Shown here piece by piece: positions 47,501 through 58,652 of a stretch of DNA of 60,000 nt. The notes under the pieces were generated by a model, which was given only the letters and a program-made list of their open reading frames with translations, was not told where the DNA came from and did no database searches. The stretch is taken from the NCBI GenBank assembly GCA_914767715.1, contig OU612071.1:8665493-8725492 (forward strand), read 5' to 3'. Position 1 is the first letter of the stretch. Each line of letters begins with the position of its first letter. The translations under genes and the position numbers were made by a program. The stretch is from Membranipora membranacea (lineage: Eukaryota > Bryozoa > Gymnolaemata > Cheilostomatida > Membraniporidae).

Positions 47501-50500
47501 TTTGTGATCGCCATTGTTGTTACATCAACAAACTGCTGGTCAACTCGGTGCAAATCCTTTCAAATCCGAGTTAGTTTAAGATCATCAATCATCGGATCAG
47601 TGAGATCATGTCACCTTCATCTATATCATTTTAATTTTGGCAGGCTTAGCATTTGTCCTGCATCCAATAAGTCCTTTTGCTATCTGGGCGACATTTTTCC
47701 GTACTCTAGAGAAGTATTCTCACGGAAAAGTTTGTCTCTTTGTACAGCCTTGAAAAAACGCTAGCCAACATTTATAGTTCACCATATTATTATGTAAACT
47801 CCCTGATCAGCTAGTGAAATTTGGCGCTAGCTAAAATTAGTTCCAACAATAGCTGATATTTACTAGGCTTGTCAAACGGCTACATTTTTTGTTACCCCTA
47901 AAACAAATAAGAGCTGCGCGACAAGGCAAGATATTTACTCATTATGACGTATGAAAAACACAGTCACCAGACCACATGATTGCCAAACCGCGTAAAAAAG
48001 GGCTCTCCCAAGTAATATTTTGATATAAGCTTATCATTAATAATGTCTTGATCCATTTTCCTTTCATCTGCTATTCTGTCACTTTGGGCCCCGCTCTATA
48101 ATCTAAGTGTCTGTCGATGTCACAAAATTAAACAAATCCCAGAAATCCAAGAACACCTACAAAGCTGCTAAGTATACCCTTATGTTGAAGCAACACATAT
48201 AATTATAGTGTTAAGAATGACATTGATGCCCTAATTTTGCTTTCATTTGTAGTGGTCATCACATACTTATAAAATCACTGCGTATTTGCCAAAGTTTGCA
48301 TCTTGCCAATTCATTTGCACATGATTTGCAACTGACTATCAAAGTTTTCTCTCTTGTAAACTGTCAATACACCAAACTTTTGATCAAAGAGATAGAAAAA
48401 GTTACATATTGCCCATTCCTTCTCAAATGAGAAACTTAATTTTAAAGTTGTCCCTCTTGTGCAGTTTGGAATACACTGTGCAACAATTGATCGGAGAGAG
48501 CACTTGCAGACCTTCCCAATCCAAAGTTTATTTCTTGCCAATTGATTTGCACATGACAAATTGCAACAGATTATTAAAGTTGTCTCTCTTGACAATTATG
48601 AGAGAGAGAGCGAGCACTTGCAGACCTTTTCAATCACTGCCCTGACCGCATACTGAATGGGAAGGTGACAGCCATGGGAATATTGATGGGTGTCATTAAT
48701 CAAGAACCTGACCACATTTGTCAGACCCATCCTCCTAGTATGGCTTTCCATCACTCACAAGAATCATACTGTTAGTGTCGGAGGGTCAAACAGTCTTATA
48801 AAGTGTAATGTTATGTAATAAAAACAATGATAAATTGCTTGTTTCTGTAGTGAAGAAGATTGATTGGGTTAAACTCGTTGTGGGCAGTATGATGCATTAT
48901 GGGATCAAAATCACCTAGAGGTTAGGTTTGTGTATACGATTGATACCTAAATACATTCTTAGTCTTCTTAGCCCTATTACATCATAAATACTCAAATTAT
49001 AAGCTGTAGGAATCTGCTGGGCACAGACCATGGTCAATCTGTTGCACATACTGCAAACAATCCAGCATGGCCACAGGCACATCAAAGGCTGTATCCTAGA
49101 TGGTGTGGATTCCAGAGGCGTATCACAAATTGTTTTGATTTTGTGCAGGTTTATGTTTTGAGGGGAGGACTCAGGATCTTTGACATGGTTTTGATAAATT
49201 GCAGCTGTACGTCAATTGGTAATGATAACATAGCGTTAGGTAGCACCTGCTAAAGCGTTCAACGCAACACTAACACACAGTTGATGGGCGATGGCGACGC
49301 TGAGTATTAGCTAATCAACAACCACCGAGACAGCAACCATCAACTACAAACAATTTGACTGATAAACACTTTGTTGAAAGATAAGCATTTGGCATCATAT
49401 GATTAGCCCAGTCTTTTTTGTGTTGATGTTCTGGGTTTCCCAAAATAGTGCATTGTTGGGCAGTACCAGAATTGATTTTAGCATCGTGGTGCAGGATTAA
49501 TAGGTAAAGCCTGACAGGGGACTTTGGTTCTCTTAACATTGCATTATTGGTACATGAGTAATAGATTGTCAAAGGATGGATTATCATCAAATGAAGTCAT
49601 CATATCCTGTATGTGGTCAAAGAGATGACAATCAGCATGATAGTACAACCTGTCAAGTCATGCAGTCTGCCGAATCCGGGGATGAGCAGGACTACTCACT
49701 CATCAGTAAACACGACATTAAAACACAAGTGTTACCATCTTCTGTTTGTGCTATATACGATTTGAATTGATGTCAACAAGCATGTTCCGTTGTTGGCGGT
49801 GTTAAGACTCCAAATCGGCATTAAAGTGTCAACACACCATGCAAAGCTTCATTAATTTTTTCACATTCTTCTATTGAGGTGTCAATAAGATTAAAATGGC
49901 ATTAAAGTGTGGTGAGATGGTTTGCTATAATTGACTGATAAAACCACACCTTGGAATGAAGTGGGTAAGTGTGGAGTTTTAGTTGTTTTTATTTTACCAT
50001 GTCCAAACGGAAAAGTCTTAATTGGAGGGTCAAATATTGATCTGTCATTGCGTCATCAATAAATGGAATGCCCCTAAAAGTTCTTCATCCTAGTTACAGG
50101 ATAGGCTTTTAAATATACAAAGTCTAAGATCTGTGATAGAAAGGAGGGTGTCTTCTTTCAGTAGTTTAATTTCCTCAATACTGACATAACTTAGGCGTCC
50201 AAAATGGAATGCCACCAACACTTCCGAACCATTACTGACTGTTGCTCATGGCAGGAATCTCACTCTGTATTTCAGGACCCGGTTCATTGGATCAAATGGA
50301 GACTCAGGCTATTTAGGGAGTCTAATGAGTAGACATGATGCTACAAAGTCCGGGACGGCTAAGTTGAAAGCATTAATGTGTTCTTTATCTTATAATAATA
50401 CAACACTCTGATCTATCTTTTCTTCATTGCATATTTCAGTTACTATTTGCACTTGAGCTATCATCCCAAAAATCTATAAGTCCATATCACCCAAGTAAAA

Positions 50501-51413
50501 CAGTAAACTCACTACCTACGCCTTTGTCATTGTTGCATAGGAGGAGCCCTCACCCATTTGTTCGGCTGCCCGTTGCACTCCCCCACAGTGCAACACTAAA
50601 CTTCATAGGTACTGAGGCTTCCAGCGGTAGATAACAGTATTGCTCTTCAATAGTGTGCAGGTTGGTAAGTTTGTTATGTGATAAACTCTTATCTAGTGTC
50701 AACATTGATGATCGTACAAAAACAAACCACTGTTACTACCTTAATCTGCCATGTGGTGTGAGTTATATAGAGGTTATCCATTACAGCTATGTAGGAGTTT
50801 ACTATTAAGTGAAAGTGTCCCTATGTTACTACTACATCTCTCTGTGGTAAATGGCGCCACAAATGTTTTCTTAACTTAAGATGGCTGTCTTTGCTTTTTC
50901 ACTGCCCTAGGTTCATGTGTGTGATTGGTAAGATTATCCCTGGGTTTGCACTTGGTTTGTTTGCTGCGAATATACTGGGCAGAGGGAAAATTGATGAGTG
51001 TAGTGTGGTCAAGTCAAACTAAGATCAAAATACTTTGAATAAGGGAAGTTTGAAATCAAAGTTTGTAATGTGATGGACCTCCGAAGAAATGTGAACGAAG
51101 AAAGAAAATGAACAGGACTAGATTAGATAATTAAGCGCTGTAGTTGCGAAAGAATATTCCAAGCTACATGACTCAGGTTCAGCAGATCTGAAACCAATTG
51201 ACTGTCAGCGGAAGGAAAGTAGAAGAGATAGCCAGATATTAGTGAGAGGAAATCAGTAAAGAAATAAGTGCACACTGATATCAAGTGGGAAATTATTTTG
51301 AAGAGATTGTTGTGTGAGGACTTACCTTTGTCTTGAGATTGAACGTTATCCAGTAATAATGTAGCGGAGATAACTCCTAATAATATAAATCTGGTTATGA
51401 AGCGTGTATCCAT
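32559..51413 (-). CDS. Secreted WAP-like plus multi-sushi (CCP) domain protein
   Basis: The exons are 51326-51413, 38015-38161, 37559-37683, 36712-36838, 35976-36155, 35532-35711, 34987-35163, 34392-34568, 33780-33962, 33147-33320 and 32559-32697. Exon 1 encodes a signal peptide (about residues 1-26, ending VQSQDK). Exon 2 encodes an eight-cysteine WAP-like module with C-x3-C-x5-C, CVC and CGLTC spacing, where true WAP has adjacent CC. Exons 3 and 4 share sushi 1 (split phase 0), followed by a Ser/Asn linker. Five-to-six single-exon, phase-1 sushi modules follow, each with Cys...Cys, an aromatic-x-C strand and G-x-W...C. The last exon opens sushi 8 but stops at its third cysteine region; reading through the donor gives FR then TAA, so the 3' end is unresolved (about 566 codons so far). 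Sushi proteins act in cell adhesion and complement-like recognition outside the cell; the ligand is unknown. No transmembrane segment was found. The 13 kb first intron has no further exon that I could support. Confidence 0.87.
32831..32911. mobile_element. TAGCCTGTC palindrome, copy 4
   Basis: The arms are TAGCTGGTCTTGACAAGCTT and AAGCTTGACAAGGCAGGCTG, flanking a C12 run. It lies in the intron between the last two sushi exons. Confidence 0.7.
37841..37903. mobile_element. TAGCCTGTC palindrome, degenerate copy 5
   Basis: It reads CTCGACAACCTTTGTTC, then a G-rich loop, then AGTTTGCCAAGATAGGCTAG. The left terminus is eroded. It lies between the WAP-like and first sushi exons. Confidence 0.5.
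41637..41760. repeat. AGCTAGCTAA repeat family, copy 2
   Basis: It contains TAGCTAAATTTTAGG, GCTAGCTAAATTTTACA, TTCAGCTAGCAAAAGTTTAG and the family 19-mer GTGCTAGCTAACATTAAGT, then CTAGCTAAACC. This is the most complete copy. Confidence 0.7.
43946..44020. mobile_element. TAGCCTGTC palindrome, copy 6
   Basis: The left part TTTCTTGACAAGCTTTGTT is followed by a G10 run and CCCCC. The right arm GAAGCTTGTCAAGAGAGGCTAG closes it. The outer left arm is partly lost. Confidence 0.7.
45422..45590. repeat. Tandem duplication, period 85 bp
   Basis: CAGTACCCGCTTGTAGCCTG at 45422 recurs as CAGTGCCCGCTTGTAGCCTG at 45507. Related GGGTGG/GAGGTGG and CACC(T/C)-ACCC blocks follow in both units. It is compositionally richer in GC than its surroundings. 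Confidence 0.7.
47806..47850. repeat. AGCTAGCTAA repeat family, partial copy 3
   Basis: It contains GATCAGCTAGTGAAATTTGG and GCGCTAGCTAAAATTAGT, a shortened variant of the copies at 41637 and 56088. Confidence 0.55.
48303..48640. repeat. Interleaved duplication (~230 bp period)
   Basis: TTGCCAATTCATTTGCACATGA and the following ACT-ATCAAAG-TCTCTCTTG at 48303-48356 recur as TTGCCAATTGATTTGCACATGA...ATTAAAG-TCTCTCTTG at about 48535-48592. A second shared block, GAGCACTTGCAGACCTT, occurs at about 48498 and 48613. Confidence 0.7.
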
Positions 51414-54400
51414 TTTTAGTCTGAGTACAGTTTATATCACTTATGCCAAAGATCGGGCAGCGAATTGTGGTGTAGTCTGATTCGGTCGGCTGTCAAGACT
51501 GGGTGTCAGTGCTGTGGGTGTGACGATATTTTCTTCTTTATTCAAAAGTTGTTAATCCTTTCTCAGAAGGGAAACCTACAGCACAGTAAAATAATGTGTT
51601 GTAGATTAAATCTGCAGCACTATCTGGCTGGATGGACAGAGTAGGTAGAAGAAAAAAACCAACCAATCTACCCTGAGAAGAGCAGCTTCTAGCTAGAGTT
51701 TAGTTTAGCATAGCATAATTTTTCACTACCCAAGGTGGGAGTTTATAGAAAGTGTTGGGATAGACTGAATGTAAGCTAGTCTATATCAAGACATTTCATC
51801 CAGGGTATCCCTAACTACCATCTACTCCCACTGTTTGCACAGGAGAGACCAATGAGTTAATATTAACAGCGTGGCTAGTCTTTTTGTATGACTACTACAG
51901 GATAAAAAGTGGACATCAGCTCATTATGAGACTACAATGTGAGAACATTGGCTGGCTGTCGTGTGTGGCGGCCATTCACTGGACTTAAAATTAGCCCCCA
52001 TTTGTCTCGCTAAAACAATACATTATCAGATCTCAGTGTGTTTGTTAGTTTTAAAAAATACACAGTGAAGATGCTAGTGTTGATATACAATGTCTCGGTT
52101 TTCATAAATTTATCTTAGACGCTACACAAACAATTTATCATTAACATTGTAGTACTCTTTGCTTTGTTTCAAAGCCACTGTCTCCAAACATGGAAAAGTT
52201 TAATTTAGGGCGCAGTCAATCTGCTGTCAGCTTTGTTTACATTTTTACGTTGTGTGCTTGACTGTCAAAATGACTAAAATTAATATGTTCTAATGGACTA
52301 TTTCCTTCAAATATGCACTTATAGCTTCCGTTTTAAATTATTGCTGCCTACTACGATGACAAATGCTGACAAAAGCGGCAGCATATTTGTGTGGAAGAGA
52401 GTGTGAACACCGGACTGATGATGTTATGTGGTCAGTTTAAAGGGCTCGAACCTTCATGCATGACATAGTTATTGCCCTAAACTATTCAGATGTTGGGCAT
52501 CCAGGTCCGAAGCGAATCACATTTGGTTAAAAAATTGTGAGTGTGGGATTTAGAGAGAATCATATATCATATAAAGTTGAATTAGTATTGGTAGTTTGTG
52601 ATGCTAACATCGCTTTATCATCATAGTATTGACCACACGCTATAAGTGAGAGTTTGGTACTTTGATGCCAAGTCAGCCAAATATCCTCCGGCAATGACAA
52701 ACCGAGAAAATAGCTCAAGACTTCAAGTAGGGCTATCGGATATGGTAAGGATACAAACACTTACCCTAGGTCGTTTAAAAATATGTGCTTTTTCAGGTGG
52801 AAACTATCAGTCGTCGTTTGCAAAGCGCAATGCTGAGGTCACCAAACGACAGCGGATATTTTATGTTTGGTCTGTCTCATGGCGTAGTATAAAACATCAG
52901 TCTATTAATACCAGAAGTTATAAGGAAACTTTCCAGACTAAAGGCGGAAATCTTGCACTTGTGCTTGTCTCAAGATGTCTGCTACTCACCAGTCAGTATG
53001 AGAGCTGACAGCAGAATATATTCAGTATGCATACATCCCTAAAGTTATGATATACCAATGTAGGCCAATTTACTAAGAAGTTATATCATGCTAATCCTTG
53101 TATCCTCATCACTAATGTAATTTTGCTAGTTATATTGCCATTTGCTTTCCTTTTATTTTATCACACTATGACTGAAACTATGAAAGACATCACTGAGACT
53201 TCCTCCAGATGGCAGCAAATTTGCGGCTATCATACAAGACAAGGCATCAAGTTGACAGATTTACAACCAATATTTATGCTAAATCAGATCTTTACGAGAG
53301 AGGGGGGGGGGGTTCTGAATACAATGGGTTCCAAGTATCACCTGTATTCTGACTGATCAATCTCAGTCCCCTCACAAGAAAACACAGCAAGTTGGTTGAC
53401 TAACTGACTTTTTTCTGCATGTTTTGTTTATAGCTGTTATTTTGCCTTGAGACAAGCTCAGAGCTCACAGAACGGTCAGAACTGTCTGAGAGATGCCCAA
53501 AGGGAAATTATAGGAAATCAATTAGATAATTCGGTAATATAGCCGTGATAAGTCTAAGACAAATTAATCTTAGTGCTAAAATAGACAGTCAGCGACAGCA
53601 GACTTGGTGGTGATGACATCACATTTAATAGTTTATATAACTGATGCTGTTTTCTTTTAATATTACAAGGGGATCGGTCTTGATAGATATGGGGCTCATT
53701 GTTTGAGTTGCGTGGATATATAATTGGTGATGAAGTGAACTCTCGCTCAAATTTTGATAGGAGTGTTGCGCTAATTAGTTTTTCCAAGTAGATTGAAAGT
53801 CAACACGATTAATGGTATTGGGGCCTAATGAACTCTATAAGAGATGAAAATAACTAACGGGCCAGCTGATATTGCATCTTTCAATTTGAAATTGCTAGAA
53901 TTACAAATCAAGCTCAATGCTGATTCCAACGGGTTGCCTTATAAGGTAAATTGGGTTTATATCTTCTACAAATTTTCTCCTTATATCACCCCGGTTTGTT
54001 TAAAGTGGTCCAGCGATGTGACCAGTTATTAAATTTTTCTGCGCATATGGGTTTTCACCAAAGCCTTGCATCAAAGTGAGCACGGCTATAAAATTATCCG
54101 AATTGGGAGGATTAGGATTATGGAATTGGGCAATTTGGTAGATGAGCTAAGCATTTCTGGCTTGACCCTATATCATGCTCTCACCAGACAGGTTTCAGGT
54201 CTGGAATGAAATGGAATGGTAGGTAAAGGAATTGTTTGTCACCACAGGGATTGCCAAAATTAGTTTTATAAACCGCAGCCGACGGAACACCATTTTGTCT
54301 TACCACCCTGAATAAAAAACAACTCCTCTCCAAAACAGGAGATCAAAAGGCTACCTAAGAACCACATTTCAGATTCAATCGGTAGATTTATGGTAATTTT

Positions 54401-56087
54401 GACCGGTTCGAACAAAACAACATTGAATCTTCCCTTAAATTTATGAGGCTCGGTATAAGGAACATTAAAACCGCTTTTATCTCCTTACGCTGGGTAAAGA
54501 TTGAGGTTGATCGCCAAAATTTTGTGGTTTTAAATTTACCATCTGGAAGAAATAACTGGGTTTGTCTGAAGAGGGTCAGGAGTCAGAGTTAGAACAGAGA
54601 CATGGCGCAGAAATCAATTTCCATACATTGAAGCTGACAGGAAATCGGTTCTGGTTGGAATATACACTTCAAAGCCTGCTTTGCAAACTCTCTTAACCCT
54701 AGATAGCAGTCAGAGCTATTATTGGGTACATTCTGAATAGGGCTGAATTAAACAAGATTAATGTGACCAATACTGCTTAAGAATAACTTGCACCAACAAG
54801 ATGTATTACTATTAAGAGCATGTTAATCTCTGGACATGTTAAAGTACAAAACTTACCCAATTCTTTTGTGTTATGTAAGTGGCTCCTTTGTTGCGTAAGA
54901 CAAGTTCCTATACCTGCAGACTAATGACTTTATGTTTGATGAGTAGGTTTTATACACCGGTATGATAGACAGTTCCGATATACTTCTCTCTCTTTGTCTC
55001 TTCTAATTCACTGACTTCCTTTCGAGCTTAGTAAATTTAATCCACTTTAAGTAGAGACAGCGTTCTCTAAACTTTTACTTGAGCACGATGACACACTTTC
55101 CTAATGAAATTAATTTGTTATTTCTTACAAGATATTTTATTACACAACTTTTGTTGTAAAATCGTCTTGTCTTCTAGGTCTGTAGCTCTTCAGCAATATG
55201 ACAGCTGCTGGTCAGTGCTTGTGTGTATATTTTATGCGTCTGCTGTGCTCTTGCTAGGCGAGTAGAATGATTTGTCGGATAAAGATAGATAATTTGCACT
55301 CGAGCACCTTGCAGCCTATTGTCACACCAAGTGGTAATTGTCACAGACCTGCCATAATTACGCATCAACCATGTAGATGAGAGCGTACAAATCAATGCGC
55401 CAGACTTGCCATACGATCTACAAAATGAGAAATTTTTGTTGAGTTATTAATAGATTCATAAATATTCATTTTACAATATGTAATCTTATCGTGTAATGTA
55501 TTCAAAGGGTTGATCAATGTCAGATTTACACATTGATCATTGCAATGTATGCAGAGATCAATATAGGAAAGGATCACGTTTTTTGGAAATCTGCCAAAAT
55601 AAGGTTTTCCTCAACGCATGTATCTACATAACAAACTTAGGCCAGATATTATTTTGTAATTTTCAAGGAAGTAATCTCAGGCCTTGTTGTAAGAAAAGGC
55701 ATCCATCGTACAAACCGAGGCCAATGCAAAGCAGCCAGCAGAGGTGACCAACTAGTATCAATAGGAAACATCGGCAAAGTAATGCACTGAATGACAGCAT
55801 GAGACAAGTAAGGTTTCCTAGTCTAGGGAACGCAACAACTGATAGATACTGACCGAAGTCTTAAATTTAATACGGGATTGAAAACTATATTGTGTCTTGT
55901 ATTGCATGGAACGAAATCTGGACTAGATATAAAGAGGAATAAGGATGTTTACAATCCTACAATTTCGACGTTCGATTTTGTATGTTATGTGGGCGTCTTT
56001 CATAATAATACAAATCGTGTGTACATTTTTGTTGCGTGCCTTTATAATTTAGAGGAGTAAAGTATTGGCTGCAATGAAAGTGAATTT

Positions 56088-56160
56088 TATAGCTAGCTTA
56101 CAGCAGGTTGAGTTAAGCAGCTAGCTAAAATTTGTGCTAGCTAACATTAAGTCGCACTCT
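56088..56160. repeat. AGCTAGCTAA repeat family, copy 4
   Basis: It contains TATAGCTAGCTTACAGC, AAGCAGCTAGCTAAAATTTG and the family 19-mer GTGCTAGCTAACATTAAGT at 56134-56152. Confidence 0.7.
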
Positions 56161-56670
56161 AACTACCTTATATCAAAATGTTATGAGATATGAAATAAGA
56201 GGCTTATTTATTACCGAAATAAGGATTTATTCCTAATAGAGAATGAAAGATAAAGTTTGTTGATGTTAAAGGGGTAAAATAATAGGGCAATCAAATACAA
56301 GGATTTACCCCGAAGATCAGTGATCAGATATATATGTATATATTATCACAAGTATCATCGCTGTGTTTTTTTCTTTATTATATCAACATAGAATCCTAAG
56401 ACTTTCAGCAAACATAATTTGACCACCAAATAGATGTAAATGTTTGGCTAATAGCTAATTAGGTGTCAAAGTGATAACTTTGATAACAATATAAAACGCG
56501 AAATAATTTAACCTGACAGGTTTTTATTTGCTAAAACACTTGAAAACAAGTAGCTACAATTAATACTTTGCCATTTAGCATTTAGGAGCTATTTAAGATG
56601 AGGTTATGACTATAATAAAAATGTATATGTTTGAGTTGTAGTGGTTTTGGTTTCCACTGGAATGCTAGCC

Positions 56671-56897
56671 TGTGTACCTGTAAGTCATAATGATTTGTAG
56701 GATGGGGGCGGTGCGTTTGGTAGCTCTTGGAAACTGATTTAATTTTGTATGGAGCACTGGCAATGCACCTAAGACAACGACCTTGGTACCTATATATCAT
56801 TATGATTTCCAAGATGGGGGCGATGCGTTTGGTAGCTCTTGAAAACTGATTTAATTTTGTATGGAGCGCAGGCAATGCGCAGAAGACACCGACCTCG
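56671..56897. repeat. Tandem duplication, period 112 bp
   Basis: GATGGGGGCGGTGCGTTTGG at 56701 recurs as GATGGGGGCGATGCGTTTGG at 56813. Both are followed by TAGCTCTTG-AAACTGATTT and AATTTTGTATGGAGC. The two units are about 85-90% alike by eye. Confidence 0.85.
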
Positions 56898-58626
56898 GAT
56901 GGACATCCCAATATTAGTCATAGCATATCCTGTCATCGCTCTTTATGACTTATTGGCTTCCCCTGTCCTATAGGTTAGCGTCAGAATCCTAATCATAACC
57001 GGACACTTAAGCTGTGTAAAATGAGAGCAATGAAATGTAAAACCAAGACACCATACTGGTGGTGTCAAAAGAATCTTAACTGCTGTCACAAACCGCAGTC
57101 GATGAGATATCAATGAAGCGGCTTCCAATCTTGGAAATTCCATCAGGAATATTTTGATCTCTGCAAGCAACCAACTGTCATCACCAAGGACCAAATTGCT
57201 TCAAGAAGGTTAACAACACTAATTTTGAAACGATTACAAAATTATTAAATGATATGTTTTTAATAAAAAATTAGCTTTTGAATCACAGTCTTGTTTTTGA
57301 ACTTATTAAATTATAATTTTGAAGTTTGTCAGGATATGACCTAGCCACTTGAACTCTTACTTCGTATCATTTGAAGCTTTGCTATCCTGACAACCAGCTT
57401 TTAATCACAGTTATTTAAAAGTTTAAAAAGTCAAAAAACTGAAATTGAAGATCTTCAAAGCATTTCCAACTGATGAGATCAATTTTCTTTCTTTCAAAAA
57501 ATAATACCAACAACACAACGCATCCAATAACATGAGGTCAATGATAGAAATCGTAAGATTTAAAAGTGAACTTGATATTTTGTTTTTGCCAAAAGATTTT
57601 AAAATTGTTAGTTCTTTGTAGAACATTTCGAGTCTGTTGACTCTTTGTACAATATATTATGCTCCGTTTTTTAGTGCAATGAGAGTACTGATTGATGTTC
57701 TCCGCTTCATTGATGATATTCACTTTGGACCAGCCAACGATTTGGCTCCCATCAAACTCTGGATTGAAACCTTGCAAAGAACCTTCCAACCTGGTATGTG
57801 CTGTCGGCGATCCATCATAATAAGCTGGGCTAAACCAGGAGGAGACAATCTGTTCACATCAAGATTAACTAATCCTTGCTTTCTATTATAATCAACTTTG
57901 TAAAGTATCAAAATTAAAGTAAAATATGGTAAAGACAAAGAATTAAGTCTGCTTGTCAAGACTAGTGTGATTTTGTCTAACAAATTTATTCCACTTAAAA
58001 TCAGCATCTTTGTTTGTTTTTTTAATTTTAAAACCCTCTCTCCAGAGATCTTTAAAAGTCGTTAGCTTGGATGCTCCTGTGAAATTTCTGCTTGTTGTAT
58101 GATGCAAAACTCTACATAAAGAGTCATCATTAATCTCCATTCCTTTCACTTTCTTTCCTCTTAAACCTCATAATGTGACGTTTACAAAAAGTAACGTTGC
58201 CATAAATCCTGACTCTATATTTACACTGTTGTGTGTAAGAGGTTAATTAGATGAATTATAATATTAGTATAATTGATCACTTTTGTTACAGACAATAAAT
58301 GTATTTGCACCCTTCGGGGGTCATCCAGGTATATTGCGCATCAACCCCAAGGGGAGTTCTGAGAGGAGAATATAAGAATTCGTAGGCTACACGGGCAATT
58401 TGTTCAGGAATAAGCTGAGGCAAGAATAATGAAGATACCAATTTACATGGGCAATGCTTAGTTCAGACAGCAATGCTTGGCATGACAATCTTACCCACAA
58501 GGGTAAAAATTATATGCATTAACAATATGCCATATAAAAGCAATAATACATGTGGCTTGGCAATTTTATGTCCAATAGAAGTTATAGTTTATCTGGGTTG
58601 CTGGTAATAACATTCCTGTGTAGACT

Positions 58627-58652
58627 ACTGAGGGGCGGGGGGGGGGGGGGGG
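58627..58652. repeat. Long poly-G tract
   Basis: A run of about 20 or more G, interrupted once near its start by C, is the longest of several G/C homopolymers in the window (about 4450, 15323, 18242, 32871, 43970, 53303). Its length may be affected by sequencing. Confidence 0.8.

Larger units (their letters stand above)
38162..51325 (-). other. 13 kb first intron of the sushi gene
   Basis: Phases fit a direct join of the signal-peptide exon (leftover G) to the WAP-like exon (starts TT, giving Val). I saw no cysteine-rich or otherwise protein-like frame in between. The stretch holds repeats: the AGCTAGCTAA family (41637-41760, 47806-47850), palindrome copy 6 (43946), an 85 bp tandem duplication (45422) and a complex duplication (48303-48640). 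Confidence 0.55.

Noticed and set aside
52646-53008. 120-codon plus-strand open frame
   Set aside because: It has no recognisable motif, no signal peptide, no repeat of family features, and codon use like the surrounding non-coding DNA.
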